Positions 44,634 through 54,352 are shown, counted from the stretch's first letter. The stretch: 64,000 nt of DNA from Serratia sp. DD3 (GCF_000496755.2 NZ_AYKS02000093.1:1-64000); one strand, 5' to 3'. Numbers and translations are program-made. The notes: generated by a model from the letters alone, not told the origin.

Positions 44634-45956
44634 ATGCAACATTTAACACCGCAGCCAATCCGTATGGACGATGTGCCGTTAAATCGTTTCCATATTAAGA
44701 TCGCTAGCTTGACGTTTGGCGCTCACTTCACTGATGGTTATGTTCTAGGTGTCATTGGTTTTGCATTGGCACAAATTAAACCACAAATGGGGCTTTCACC
44801 GTTTTGGGAAGGGATGCTGGGCAGCTCGGCATTAATCGGGTTGTTTATCGGTAGCCTATTTCTTGGCTGGATCTCGGACTACCTGGGCCGCCAGAAAATC
44901 TTTAGCTTCAGCTTTGTCATTATTACCCTCGCTTCTGCCTTGCAGTTTTTTGCCACCACACCAGAACAGTTGTTCTTCTTGCGTGTCTTGGTGGGTATTG
45001 GCCTTGGGGGGGATTATGCCGTAGGCCATACCATGTTGGCAGAATTCGCCCCGCGCAAACATCGTGGGGTGTTACTGGGCTCGTTTAGCGTGATCTGGAC
45101 GTTTGGCTATGTCGCTGCCGGTTTTATGGGCCATTTCCTGACAGAATTGGGGCCGGATACTTGGCGCTGGCTACTGGCCTCTTCGGCTGTGCCAGCATTG
45201 GTTATTTTACTGCTGCGTATTGGCACCCCAGAATCACCACGTTGGTTAATGGGTAAAGGCCGGAGTGAAGAGGCGTTGGCGGTGGTGCATAAGCATTTTG
45301 GTGCTAATGTCATCCTCAGTGATGAGGCGAAGGTGACGTCTAAACAGCGGTTTGCTTCACTGTTTGGCCCGAAATATCGTCGTCGTACTGCGTTTAATAG
45401 CCTGTTTTTTGTTTGTTTGGTGATCCCCTATTTCGCTATCTATACCTTCCTGCCGTCAATTCTCAATGTGATGGGTTTGGATAATAATTTCTCAACCGAT
45501 TTGTTATTGAATGCATTGTTGGTTGTCGGTGCCGTATTAGGGATTGCGTTAACCATCATTTTTTCACGCCGTGGTTTCCTGATTGGTTCGTTTTTCTTCC
45601 TCGCAGCGTGTTTAGTGATGTTAGCCCTGATCCCCGCCCATCAAACCCTTTGGCTGATCATCACCTTTGCGAGTTTTACCCTGATCATGTCGGCGGTCAG
45701 TAACTTGGTAGGGATATTCCCCGCTGAAAGTTTCCCAACCGAAGTACGTTCGATGGGGGTCGGTTTTGCCACCTCAATGAGCCGTTTGGGCGCCGCTATC
45801 GGCACAGGCTTATTGCCACTGGCCGTTGTGCATTATGGTCTTGCCACCACCACCCTCATTTTGGCACTGGTCTTAGTCTTTGGGGCCATTATCTCCATTG
45901 CCTGGGCACCAGAAACCAAAAATTTGACCTTGGTAGACGCGGCTCAAGGGGGCTAG
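44634..45956 (+). CDS. MFS sugar-porter-type transporter
   Basis: This 440-residue MFS protein of the sugar-porter type has twelve membrane segments, the TM2-3 motif GWISDYLGRQK, the PESPRWLMGKGR signature after TM6 and the PAESFPTEVRSMG motif in the C-terminal half. It is read alone from 44634 with an AGGAGGA site. It could import a sugar or an aromatic acid; the DYLGRQ/PESPRWL pattern is common to both groups, so no substrate is assigned. Confidence 0.88.
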   Translation: MQHLTPQPIRMDDVPLNRFHIKIASLTFGAHFTDGYVLGVIGFALAQIKPQMGLSPFWEGMLGSSALIGLFIGSLFLGWISDYLGRQKIFSFSFVIITLASALQFFATTPEQLFFLRVLVGIGLGGDYAVGHTMLAEFAPRKHRGVLLGSFSVIWTFGYVAAGFMGHFLTELGPDTWRWLLASSAVPALVILLLRIGTPESPRWLMGKGRSEEALAVVHKHFGANVILSDEAKVTSKQRFASLFGPKYRRRTAFNSLFFVCLVIPYFAIYTFLPSILNVMGLDNNFSTDLLLNALLVVGAVLGIALTIIFSRRGFLIGSFFFLAACLVMLALIPAHQTLWLIITFASFTLIMSAVSNLVGIFPAESFPTEVRSMGVGFATSMSRLGAAIGTGLLPLAVVHYGLATTTLILALVLVFGAIISIAWAPETKNLTLVDAAQGG

Positions 45957-46013
45957 TCTGCCCGTTACAGACTGACGCAACGGGCGGTGAACATCTCACG
46001 TCTCTAATACCAA

Positions 46014-46178
46014 TTAGTGGAAACAGGGATAAACCTGTTTCCACTCAACGCGGGTTTCACCGGATACCTTAGGTGCAATAAACTGCGGATAACATCCCTT
46101 ACCAACACGATTACTCACCCACGCCTGCGCTGTTTTTAGTTCCTCAACGGATGATTCGCCAACACTGGAAAAAAACGG
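46014..46178 (-). pseudogene. 54-codon remnant fused in frame behind the Fic stop
   Basis: Immediately after the TGA of the minus-strand Fic gene the same frame stays open for 54 codons (PFFSSVGESSVEELKTAQAW, then VSNRVGKGCYPQFIAPK, ending VEWKQVYPCFH) before TAA at 46016-46014. Its composition reads like natural protein, not noise. It has no start codon of its own and I cannot name the family. It is probably the 3' end of a gene truncated when the Fic gene arrived. A perfect 12-bp hairpin AGTGGAAACAGG / CCTGTTTCCACT (46016-46045) lies at its end. Confidence 0.5.
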
Positions 46179-47579
46179 TCATGCATATAACTTCATTAAA
46201 GCCTTTTTCATTTTATCAAAAGACGTTTTGGGAAGATAATGGACAGGTCGGCTTCCACCTCCACCTTGTTTAAGTAAAATACCCACTTCCGCAAGTTTCT
46301 CAAGATGGATTCTAGATGCCGCCTCTGAAACGCCAGCCCGCTCGGCAAAACTTTTAACAGTAAAACTTTCACCCGGTGCCATTACCACCATATTGATGAT
46401 GGTTTGCTGGATATCAGGCATTTTCCTTCGTATGCCACTGGTGAAAACCCATGTATCAAACTCCCGCAATTTACCGGCAACAGTCCTAACATGATCAATG
46501 AGCCCATTAACAGCTCTTTCAAGCACCCTACATTGGTAGTCAACAAAATAAGTTACGTCTTGATTATCTGTTTCAGTCTTCATATAAGCTTCACCATATT
46601 GAATAGGGGCTTCTTTGAGTAACTGAGATATAGATATATATATAAAGGCATCATAACCATGCTTAAATAAATACCAATAACACATTGCCCGGGCAACTCG
46701 CCCGTTGCCATCGTTGAATGGATGCAAAAAACCAAGACCAAAATGCATGATACATGCCTTCACAACAGGGTGTAGATAGTCTTGCGGAGAGATACCTTCA
46801 TCATGTGAAAAATTAATCCATTTAATATATTTATCTAATAGGTCACCCAATATCTCTGCATCTGGTGGCTGATGCACCACCTCACCATCGCGTCCTCCCA
46901 CCCAAACATCATTCGTTTTTCTAATTTTTCCTGGGTGATATTTATCATCGTCAATTCCTTGAGTAGCTTCCTCATGGAACGTTAATAATAACGCTAAACT
47001 CATTTCGTCAAAACGACTTTCCCAAGCAAGAGTCATCAAGCGACGATTACCAAGAATCATCTTTTCGCTTTCATTTCTACCACTTCTGTTTTCCAGCAAC
47101 ATTTTTTTTGCTACAGCATGAGTGGTTGAAGCACCTTCGAGTTGACTAGAGGCAATACTTTCTTCATTTATAAAATCATCTAAATAGTAACCAGGTATAC
47201 TGATTCGGCTTATTAAATCATTTAGGCCTGCTTCAGTGCATGTCCTATCTATAAGTGAACATGCTTTTTGCATTGAAGGTAATAAAGTGAAAAAAGTAAT
47301 ATTCTGAAAAGCATCGCCAAGAGCGGGTACTTGCCTGAGTACACCTTTCCTTGCCATTTTTATTAACGACCAGTGCGCAATTGCCTTTTCTTTTACTCTA
47401 ATCCTTTTAGAGATGTCATCCCAATGTAGATAACGCCCTTTATCATCAACAACAGACATTAACTTAATGGTTTCTAACAGATTATCCGAATTTAAATCGC
47501 TAAAGAGAACTTTAGTGCAGTCACTTATTGATTCATATAGAGCATCTTGCTTTGGTGTCTTTTTGATCATAGCGTTCAC
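46179..47579 (-). CDS. Fic-family protein, class II, self-inhibited
   Basis: This 466-residue class II Fic protein is a predicted adenylyltransferase. The N-terminal inhibitory motif SSQLEGA (S-x3-E-G, about residue 150) should block ATP in the resting state. The Fic core has HPFNDGNGRVAR near 288, and a C-terminal winged helix follows (SFTVKSFAERAGVSEAASRIHLEKLAEVGIL, about 405-440). It is AT-rich and flanked by remnants, suggesting transfer. The first codon is GTG (47579); the ATG three codons on (47570) is an alternative and neither has a strong SD. It is unrelated in sequence to the other Fic gene (37567-38592) beyond the core motif. Confidence 0.88.
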   Translation of the reverse strand: MNAMIKKTPKQDALYESISDCTKVLFSDLNSDNLLETIKLMSVVDDKGRYLHWDDISKRIRVKEKAIAHWSLIKMARKGVLRQVPALGDAFQNITFFTLLPSMQKACSLIDRTCTEAGLNDLISRISIPGYYLDDFINEESIASSQLEGASTTHAVAKKMLLENRSGRNESEKMILGNRRLMTLAWESRFDEMSLALLLTFHEEATQGIDDDKYHPGKIRKTNDVWVGGRDGEVVHQPPDAEILGDLLDKYIKWINFSHDEGISPQDYLHPVVKACIMHFGLGFLHPFNDGNGRVARAMCYWYLFKHGYDAFIYISISQLLKEAPIQYGEAYMKTETDNQDVTYFVDYQCRVLERAVNGLIDHVRTVAGKLREFDTWVFTSGIRRKMPDIQQTIINMVVMAPGESFTVKSFAERAGVSEAASRIHLEKLAEVGILLKQGGGGSRPVHYLPKTSFDKMKKALMKLYA

Positions 47580-47650
47580 TTGTTCTTTTTTTTATTAAAA
47601 TATATGAGCAATTTAACGCGAGGGTTCATGAAGGTCAATTCTATCTCAAC

Positions 47651-47790
47651 AGTCTCAGCCGATCGCCGTCCAGTCTGAAAGAGGCGTGACCGTTGCCAAA
47701 TTTCACCCTAGCCCCAGCTTACAAGACATCAAACTCCCACGGTGTTGGCTCAATACCCATCGACTGGAGGAAGACGAGTACTTTACTGCC
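47651..47790 (+). repeat. Diverged repeat copy 1 near HigBA
   Basis: This copy shares an almost identical core with 48628-48765 (ACTCCCAC, then GGCTCAATACCCATCGACTG, then GAGTACTTT). On the plus strand it reads as part of a protein (LNTHRLEEDEYFTA) that stops at 47791-47793, after which the same frame stays open to 47925 (YNVRFMLLLDRLKPGERLYALDLLQGQAR). It is thus a broken small gene of unknown family. No other feature is seen in 47580-47962. Confidence 0.6.
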
Positions 47791-47962
47791 TAAGCCACCC
47801 AATCCCGCGGCCATTTAAGGGGTAACTATTTACCTTATAATGTGCGGTTTATGCTCTTGCTGGATAGGCTAAAGCCTGGCGAACGTCTGTATGCGTTGGA
47901 TTTGTTGCAGGGGCAGGCCAGATAAACTCGATCCCCGCGAAAGCGGGGACACTAATCCCTCA

Positions 47963-48250
47963 TTAGGCCACATGCAACTTATGCAAAGTTGAGATATCAA
48001 TAGTCTGTTGAGCATGCCAAAGGTCATGGTCAGCCTGCAACCCCATCCAAACCTGAGAAGAGCTACCAACAACGACGGATAACCTTAACGCCATTTCTGG
48101 TGATACATCAGATTTACAAGAGATTAATCTCTGCACTGTTGATGGTGCAACGCCTAATTCTTTAGCCAACGCTCTGGCACTCATGCCTAGCGTTTCCAGG
48201 CACTCTTTAACCAATAACCCCGGATGGGGTGGGTTATACATCATAGCCAT
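47963..48250 (-). CDS. higA: HigA-type antitoxin
   Basis: This 95-residue antitoxin has an XRE helix-turn-helix (MSARALAKELGVAPSTVQRLISCKSDVSPEMALRLS, about 23-58). It begins with the HigA family mark PPHPGLLVKECLETLGMS. It follows higB, and its ATG overlaps the higB stop by one base (TGATG). It should bind the inverted repeat upstream of higB and repress the pair. Confidence 0.92.
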   Translation of the reverse strand: MAMMYNPPHPGLLVKECLETLGMSARALAKELGVAPSTVQRLISCKSDVSPEMALRLSVVVGSSSQVWMGLQADHDLWHAQQTIDISTLHKLHVA

Positions 48251-48528
48251 CAGTGATAATCCTCATAATTAACAATGTAAACATCACCATCAGATAGAGT
48301 AAATGTGATCCGCCAATTTCCTGTTACCGTGATAGACCACTGATCGTTCCGATTACCAGTCAAAGGATGTAACGCGAAACCTGGTAGATCGACATCATCA
48401 ATCTTTACAGCCCGGTTAAGAACAGCCAAACGGTTAGCAATTCGGTCAACTTGTTTGGCATTAATTCCCGCAGTTGAACCCGTTTCGAAGAATTTCTTTA
48501 ATCCTTGGTGCTTAAAACTCTTAATCAT
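48250..48528 (-). CDS. higB: HigB-type mRNA-interferase toxin
   Basis: This 92-residue RelE-superfamily toxin has the HigB pattern IKSFKHQGLKKFF at the start and WRITFTLSDGDVYIVNYEDYH at the end. It cleaves mRNA on the ribosome in studied members. The ATG at 48528 is preferred over an upstream in-frame ATG (48570), because all relatives start with this MIKSF block and the upstream ATG lies inside the operator. The toxin gene comes first, the usual HigBA order. Confidence 0.92.
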   Translation of the reverse strand: MIKSFKHQGLKKFFETGSTAGINAKQVDRIANRLAVLNRAVKIDDVDLPGFALHPLTGNRNDQWSITVTGNWRITFTLSDGDVYIVNYEDYH

Positions 48529-48552
48529 GGTTTGACTGCTCACTGCTCTAAT

Positions 48553-48600
48553 GTGTTGCGTTATACGCATTATGAATTAATGCCGCGCATAGCGCAACAC
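48553..48600. promoter_or_regulatory. Operator/promoter of higBA (16-bp inverted repeat)
   Basis: GTGTTGCGTTATACGC (48553-48568) and GCGCATAGCGCAACAC (48585-48600) are inverse copies at 14 of 16 positions, spaced by 16 bp. They are centred about 50 bp before the higB start and are the expected HigA binding site. Confidence 0.65.
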
Positions 48601-48627
48601 TCGCTTGAGCAACCCTACCCGACCGGT

Positions 48628-48765
48628 AATAAACGGTCACCGTCCAACCTGAAAGCATGAACAGGCCCAAAGTTAACTACGCCCCCCAGATAACAAGGCA
48701 TCAAACTCCCACGATGTGGCTCAATACCCATCGACTGGAGAAAGGTGAGTACTTTCGCGTTTATC
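48628..48765 (+). repeat. Diverged repeat copy 2 near HigBA
   Basis: This is the second copy of the element at 47651-47790, about three quarters identical by eye. It lies between the higBA operator and the DUF2339 gene. The plus-strand frame reads MWLNTHRLEKGEYFRVYHIP, homologous to copy 1. No intact gene is present. The two copies bracket higBA in direct orientation. Confidence 0.6.
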
Positions 48766-48915
48766 ACATTCCCCTTGCCAATCAAGCAAAGCTTTTTGAA
48801 CACCATCTGCCAGCTTCATTTTTTAAAAAAAGCTCGCATTATCATAAACATCTCTATAGGCTGCTTGAAGCTATTCATAAGCAAGACGTTAGAATCTTAA
48901 GATACGGGATGAATA

Positions 48916-51852
48916 ATGGAATATTGGCTTTGGACTGGTTTGTTGATTTTCATGTTTATTATCTACAAACAAATAAGTGCCTTATCTGAGTCAGTCAAAT
49001 ACATTCGTGAAGAGCTCACCAAGCTATCCAGTCAACGCCCCCAAACGTTGTCAACGCCTGAAGTGGCCCCTGATATTGCGGCCCAGGAAGAGCACCAATC
49101 CACCAGTGCGGTAGAGGAAGAGCAAAACGTTGTCACCCTGCCAGACTTCCCCGCTACCGCATCAGACCCTTGGTCATCCACTCGTCCAAACCACTGGGAT
49201 TTCGTGCAACTGAAAAAGCAGGAGCAGATTGAAGCCATCGCTGCGGCCTATGCGGCAAAAGAGCAGAGTGAACAGAGTGCACAAACCACGCAGGCAGCAG
49301 AGGAGACTACTAGCAGCGAAGTGACTGCTAGCAGCGAGGTGCTTCAACCACTGGATCAACCCCAAACTATCTCGCAGACCGTCAATGAAGAGCCAGCCCA
49401 CATTCAACCCACTGTTCCGGTGCCGGACGTCTGGGTCAAGTTGGATAAAGTGCTGTTTTCACTCGATGCCAAAGAAAGTATCTGGAAACGTCTCGAACAA
49501 GAGTTTGCCGCCCGTTGGATGGTGTGGATCGGTGGTGTGATCATGGCCCTGGGCGTGATTTTCCTGCTGAAAGCGGGCAGCGAACGCGGGCTGTTCGGAC
49601 CGACATTACGGATTTCCGTCGCTACCGTGTTGAGCCTACTGATGGTTGCTGGGGGTGAATTACTCCGGCGCTCTCGTTTTCAATTGCCGTTAGCGAATGC
49701 CCGTTACATTCCCGCCGCACTCAGTGGCGCGGGGATTATCGGCCTATTCGCCTCAATGCTGGCCGCTAAATATCTCTACGATATGTTCCCAATGCCTGTG
49801 CTGATGCTATTACTCAGCCTGACTTCGCTGCTAGCAATGGTACTGGCTTTATGGCAGGGGCCATTTATGGCCGCGTTAGGGCTCCTTGGGGCTTACACCG
49901 TGCCGTTATTTGTCTCAACCGGCAGTGGTAATGTCACCGGGCTATTGGCCTATGTGTTCCTGGTCAGTTTGGCCGCTATCGGGCTGATGAGCCGGGTTTA
50001 TCGCCGCTGGTTATGGCTGGGAGCAATGGCGGGCAACTATCTGTGGCTACTTATTTCTTTAACCATGGCCACCGAAGAACACCAGTTAGCGCGTTCATTG
50101 TTCCTGCTAGCAACCACTTACGGATTCCTTGCCTGGCCACACCTGGGATGGTCACTCAAAAGCAAAATGCGTTTCCGCAATAATGACTGGACGAACTGGC
50201 CCAACGCACTACTGGATCCCCTATTTACTGGGTTCATTGCGGCGTTCTCACTGTTTGCCTTAACGGTAGTCGAGAACTATTCATTGCTGGCCTGGGCCAC
50301 GCTGATTCTGTTCTCTATCAGCCTGCTCTTGATCGCCAAACGCTCCCCGTCATTGGATCTGTTTGTCCCAGTGGTCGGGGTATTAGCCATTTCTCCCTTT
50401 ATTAACCCAGTCGCGCTCTTTACGCCAGAAAGAGTCTGGGTCAGCTTAGTAGGGGTGAGTCTATTAGCGCTAATATGCGGGATATATGGCATCTACCAGG
50501 TCACCAGGCCGGTTTACCGTAAACTTTGGTGGGCGGCGTTGTCTGTACTGGTACCGATGTGTACTGTGGCAAGTACTTATTATGCTTGTCGCGATAACTT
50601 TGAGCCGTTCTGGGTTGAGTACTCTCTGCTGGCAGTTTGCCTGGTGATGTATGTCGCCTGGAACATGTTCAGTGATTTGTACGCCCGCGCATCAGAGCTT
50701 CTGCGCTCAATCTACCAGATTGCCGCTCAACTGATGTTGGCCTTTGCACTATTCATCTGTTTCAGCCAGGTTACGCTCACCCTATTGCTGGCGGCTCAAC
50801 TGCTGTTACTGGTACTCTGGCAACGTTGGCGTCAGATTTCATTGCTGCCCTGGATTTTCAAGATACATGCCATGTTACTGCTGGCACGTTTATCACTGAA
50901 CCCCTTTATTATTGACTATTCGTCGCCCTTGCATATCGCTTCCGTCACCATTCCCTGGACGCTATACGGTTTTGGCATTCCGATTCTCTGCCTGTGGTTG
51001 AGTTCACGTTTGCTTGCTACCCGGCGCGGTGACGATACCGCCAATTGGTTAGCGGCCAATGCCATTTACCTGCTGGCCTTATGGATTAATGTCGAGCTAC
51101 GCCACTTGTTGCATGGCAGCTACCATCTTTCCCTGGATTTCGCCTCTCTTACTGATTGCGCATTGCATGGCGTCACCTTCGGCATCATGGCGTTGGCCTA
51201 TGGTTATCGCGAACGGCTGGCGGATTCACTGCGTGATATCTACCGTTGGGCAGCCCAAGCCAGTGCTGTTCTGATGCTGCTCATGACAGCAGCCAGCCTG
51301 CTTGCCTTTAACCCATTGTGGTCAGCACAAAGTGTCGGTAGCCTGCCGTTGCTGAATATGGTCACCGTTGCCTATGCAATCCCAATGTTATTCATGTTGG
51401 TTGCGCTAAAATTCTGGCCAGATCAATGGTTAACAGTACAGCTAAAACCTTATGTACTGGGCGTCACAGCTCTGCTGGGAATGGTGTTCATTACCTTGAC
51501 GGTTCGCCAGTTGTGGCATGGTGCTCGGTTGGATAGCCCGGTGGTGTATAGCGGTGAACAATACAGCTACTCACTGGTGTGGATGCTGACGGCCATTGGC
51601 ATGATGTACGGCGCAATACATTGGTCAAATGACAAGATACGCCTCGCCTCGCTGGGGCTGCTGGCATTGACGATCGTCAAACTGTTCCTGTGGGATATGT
51701 CTGGCCTTGAAGGGCTTTATCGTTCCGCCTCATTCCTGGGTCTCGGCCTGTGTCTGGTGGCCGTCGGTTGGTTCTATCAGAAATTTGTCACCATGAAAAT
51801 TGCTGAAGCCCCCACCACTGAAGATACGGAGAGCACCGCCGGGCAAAATTAG
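48916..51852 (+). CDS. DUF2339 multi-pass membrane protein
   Basis: This is a 978-residue inner-membrane protein. An N-terminal membrane anchor (about 3-18) is followed by a coiled, Glu/Gln/Ser/Thr-rich linker (about 25-170), the conserved amphipathic entry LEQEFAARWMVWIGGVIMALGVIFLLKAG (about 195-223), and then some 25 hydrophobic segments to the end. This layout is that of the DUF2339 family. Function is unknown to me. The start follows a weak site (GGGATGAATA); the ATG at 48916 begins directly with the anchor. Confidence 0.85.
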   Translation: MEYWLWTGLLIFMFIIYKQISALSESVKYIREELTKLSSQRPQTLSTPEVAPDIAAQEEHQSTSAVEEEQNVVTLPDFPATASDPWSSTRPNHWDFVQLKKQEQIEAIAAAYAAKEQSEQSAQTTQAAEETTSSEVTASSEVLQPLDQPQTISQTVNEEPAHIQPTVPVPDVWVKLDKVLFSLDAKESIWKRLEQEFAARWMVWIGGVIMALGVIFLLKAGSERGLFGPTLRISVATVLSLLMVAGGELLRRSRFQLPLANARYIPAALSGAGIIGLFASMLAAKYLYDMFPMPVLMLLLSLTSLLAMVLALWQGPFMAALGLLGAYTVPLFVSTGSGNVTGLLAYVFLVSLAAIGLMSRVYRRWLWLGAMAGNYLWLLISLTMATEEHQLARSLFLLATTYGFLAWPHLGWSLKSKMRFRNNDWTNWPNALLDPLFTGFIAAFSLFALTVVENYSLLAWATLILFSISLLLIAKRSPSLDLFVPVVGVLAISPFINPVALFTPERVWVSLVGVSLLALICGIYGIYQVTRPVYRKLWWAALSVLVPMCTVASTYYACRDNFEPFWVEYSLLAVCLVMYVAWNMFSDLYARASELLRSIYQIAAQLMLAFALFICFSQVTLTLLLAAQLLLLVLWQRWRQISLLPWIFKIHAMLLLARLSLNPFIIDYSSPLHIASVTIPWTLYGFGIPILCLWLSSRLLATRRGDDTANWLAANAIYLLALWINVELRHLLHGSYHLSLDFASLTDCALHGVTFGIMALAYGYRERLADSLRDIYRWAAQASAVLMLLMTAASLLAFNPLWSAQSVGSLPLLNMVTVAYAIPMLFMLVALKFWPDQWLTVQLKPYVLGVTALLGMVFITLTVRQLWHGARLDSPVVYSGEQYSYSLVWMLTAIGMMYGAIHWSNDKIRLASLGLLALTIVKLFLWDMSGLEGLYRSASFLGLGLCLVAVGWFYQKFVTMKIAEAPTTEDTESTAGQN

Positions 51853-51868
51853 CCTGCGCGGAAATAAG

Positions 51869-51922
51869 TGCCCCCCCAAGCCATTCAGGTTGCCAGATGG
51901 CAGCTTGAGTGCTTGGGGGGCA
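51869..51922 (+). terminator. GC-rich hairpin between DUF2339 and exported-protein genes
   Basis: TGCCCCCC(C)AAGC pairs with GCTTGGGGGGCA around an inner TGCC / GGCA stem. It starts 17 nt after the DUF2339 stop. No T-run follows; it resembles the C6/G6 hairpins at 31258 and 59492. Confidence 0.5.
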
Positions 51923-51954
51923 ATGCTCTGGTTAGATTACCTGAGGTGTTGATC

Positions 51955-52800
51955 ATGTTTACCTGCTACCACTCCCTGAGAAAAACATACTTTACAGTCT
52001 CTCTATTGGGGATCAGAAAGGGGATCTGCGCATTAATCGGCAGCCTACTACTGCTGACTGCGGCAAATGCGGCGAAGCCAAACGAAAATTTGCACTTCAC
52101 ATTTGCCGTCAGTGATCTCTACACTCCATTTTTCACACCGCAGGAAAATGCTGCGGTGCTTTCCAGCCTTTCATCGAAAGTCGATATTATCGCGACTTAT
52201 CGCCATAGAGTGAACTCACTCAAAATGTTTGCCTGTATCACTGGCGTCACCTGTCTCCTTTTACCCCATAGAGAGGAGAGCTATACCGAAACGAGGAAAA
52301 AACTTTCGGTCAATAAAGTCCCTGGTAAACCGGGAACAGTGAGTATTGACCTGCCGAAATCACTTGACGGAGGTTATATACTCGAAGAGCTCTATATCTC
52401 ACTCTCGGCAGACCAATTCTATCGTCAACCCAGTTATCGTGCTTTAGCGGAAAAATTGGTACTCGAGAAGTCACCGCTGGATGACAATCCCACGCCCCCA
52501 TCATTTGAGTTCCTCGTCGAATTTACCAAGCAGGATGTCAGTGAGTTACCAGTAGAACATCAGGCATGTCTGTTTGTTTACACCCCAACAGGATTTCCAG
52601 ACTTCCGGATCCCCGTCGTAACTCAAGTGTCAACTGGTTCAACACGAGTACACTTGACCGGCGTTATGCACCAAACATGCCCATTGACTAATATAAACGC
52701 CAGCAATACACCGGGCGTTATTGCTGGGCACCTTCCCCCCAGCCGGATTACGGCAGCTAAAACTGATTTCGATAATGAAATAATCAATAACATCAAATAG
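51955..52800 (+). CDS. Hypothetical exported protein
   Basis: I do not recognise this 281-residue protein. A long signal peptide with a basic start and hydrophobic core ends about residue 39 (LLLLTAANA). The mature part contains two Cys pairs (CITGVTC and ACLF...TCPL) suited to disulfides in the periplasm, and a beta-rich composition. It follows the DUF2339 gene, with a hairpin between, so it may be in the same transcript. The ATG at 51955 is chosen for its GAGG site; longer in-frame forms would hide the signal. Confidence 0.7.
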   Translation: MFTCYHSLRKTYFTVSLLGIRKGICALIGSLLLLTAANAAKPNENLHFTFAVSDLYTPFFTPQENAAVLSSLSSKVDIIATYRHRVNSLKMFACITGVTCLLLPHREESYTETRKKLSVNKVPGKPGTVSIDLPKSLDGGYILEELYISLSADQFYRQPSYRALAEKLVLEKSPLDDNPTPPSFEFLVEFTKQDVSELPVEHQACLFVYTPTGFPDFRIPVVTQVSTGSTRVHLTGVMHQTCPLTNINASNTPGVIAGHLPPSRITAAKTDFDNEIINNIK

Positions 52801-53000
52801 GTCTGGGGTACCCTACCGGTAACCACAAACATGACAGGATAATCCCATCGCAACGAAGGCGGATTATCCATAACCGAATTCGGTTCATTCAAGCTATAGG
52901 TGTATACCTTCGAAAAGTTCACGTTCAGGGGGAATAGACCACATGGAAGCGTCAAGTTCGCTCGCTAACCCGTGGGCAACCCTATATTGTGGGGCCGCGG

Positions 53001-53852
53001 TTAAAGATTAATACTGCCGTTAATCACCGTGACCGTTTGGCCGCCAATCCAGATACCCTCTTCACGATACTGGACCGTTATACGTCCATAGCGTTGAATG
53101 GCAGTCCCTTGACGAGCATGATAATCATCCCGCGATCCGCGCGCAGCGAAATAATGCGCCAGGCATGCATTGGCACTACCAGTGACAGGGTCTTCTGTTA
53201 ACGCCCCCTGCTCAACCATCAAACCCCGAACTTCAAATTGCTCAGCACCCTCGTTACTTGGCCCGAAAGGCATCAGACCATTCACCTGCGCATGTTTCAG
53301 TAAACGCTCTAAGGCGCTCACATTGGGCTTAACATTTAACACGGCTTGCGCCGATATCATCGGCACTAACAGCCAGCGAATCCCCATATCGGCGATAGTC
53401 ACCGCTTGTGCGACATCCAATGCCTCTTGGTCAAATACAGTGCCAATCAACGCATCGTCAAATGGCGTGAGAACTACCTCTGGTGCCATAAACGCCAGCG
53501 CCCCTTGAGGATCGATCTTGATGGTAACCAGACCAACACCGCACTCTTGCACGATCTGACTCGCCGTTTGTGGTACCAACCCCGCTTCCAGCAGCGCATG
53601 CGCGGTACCTAGCGTAGGGTGCCCGGCAAACGGCAACTCACCGTCAACGGTAAAAATACGCACCCGATAGTCGGCCTGTTTATCGGTCGGGGTTAACACG
53701 AAGGTCGTTTCTGATAAATGCGTCCAGCGGGCGATGGCCGCCATCTCGTCATCGCTTAATCCGTTGGCATCCAGAATAACTGCCAACGGATTGCCGCTAA
53801 AAGGCAATTGAGGGAAAACATCAACCTGCTTAAACGCCACTGTTCTGGTCAT
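53001..53852 (-). CDS. PhzF-family isomerase
   Basis: This 283-residue protein of the PhzF/YddE fold (diaminopimelate-epimerase-like) has the N-terminal FKQVDVFPQLPFSGNPLAVIL, the catalytic Glu in HLSETTFVL (about E48), FTVDGELPFAGHPTLGTAHAL and EDPVTGSANACLAHY near 220. The same four blocks define PhzF relatives. No phenazine genes are present, so it is one of the many PhzF homologues of unknown substrate. It stands alone on the minus strand. Confidence 0.9.
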   Translation of the reverse strand: MTRTVAFKQVDVFPQLPFSGNPLAVILDANGLSDDEMAAIARWTHLSETTFVLTPTDKQADYRVRIFTVDGELPFAGHPTLGTAHALLEAGLVPQTASQIVQECGVGLVTIKIDPQGALAFMAPEVVLTPFDDALIGTVFDQEALDVAQAVTIADMGIRWLLVPMISAQAVLNVKPNVSALERLLKHAQVNGLMPFGPSNEGAEQFEVRGLMVEQGALTEDPVTGSANACLAHYFAARGSRDDYHARQGTAIQRYGRITVQYREEGIWIGGQTVTVINGSINL

Positions 53853-54102
53853 AACCCACTCGTTAGTTATGTTTTGCCAAAGCGTGATTTCTCACCCCAA
53901 GGGCTCACTCGTTAAGCGGGCTAGTATATCACTTTGAGGAAAATTGCCCCGGATGGTGCTAGCTGAGCAAGTGAAGAAAAGAAACCAATCTCCCACCAGA
54001 CTGAACAATGCTCTTCCTGGTACCCATAGCTCAAAATGGTATAGCTAAACGCTGTTATGTACGACGCCTATAATCACCATTTTCCCCTCCGGGCAGAGGA
54101 AT

Positions 54103-54267
54103 CTATTTCCCTTCTAATCTATTTCTGTGTTCCGGCTTGCCATAGGCGCGACCCGTTTCAGCATCAAGTGGATTAGCTTTAACCAGTATCCATCTGTTAA
54201 TATCGTTTTTGGCATGTTGGGCTGTCGCGGTTAGTTTTTGGCGAAAGTCATTATACCAGTCCTTCAT
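54103..54267 (-). CDS. Small hypothetical protein
   Basis: This possible 54-residue basic protein (MKDWYNDFRQKLTATAQHAK start) has an AGGCGG site 3-8 nt upstream and natural-looking composition. There is no family I recognise. It lies alone between the PhzF gene and sodC. It may be a real small protein or a gene remnant; the start is uncertain, since the frame extends to 54297. Confidence 0.4.
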   Translation of the reverse strand: MKDWYNDFRQKLTATAQHAKNDINRWILVKANPLDAETGRAYGKPEHRNRLEGK

Positions 54268-54352
54268 ACCGCCTAATAATCCACCACGAAAGATCAACAG
54301 CCTCTAGGACAATATTTATTAAATACCTACCGATGAAACAGGAGTGCACGGA

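Noticed and set aside
48657..48989. 110-codon plus-strand frame overlapping the start of the DUF2339 gene
   Set aside because: It overlaps the real DUF2339 start, and its first part is the diverged repeat copy; the rest reads as another frame of the DUF2339 start.
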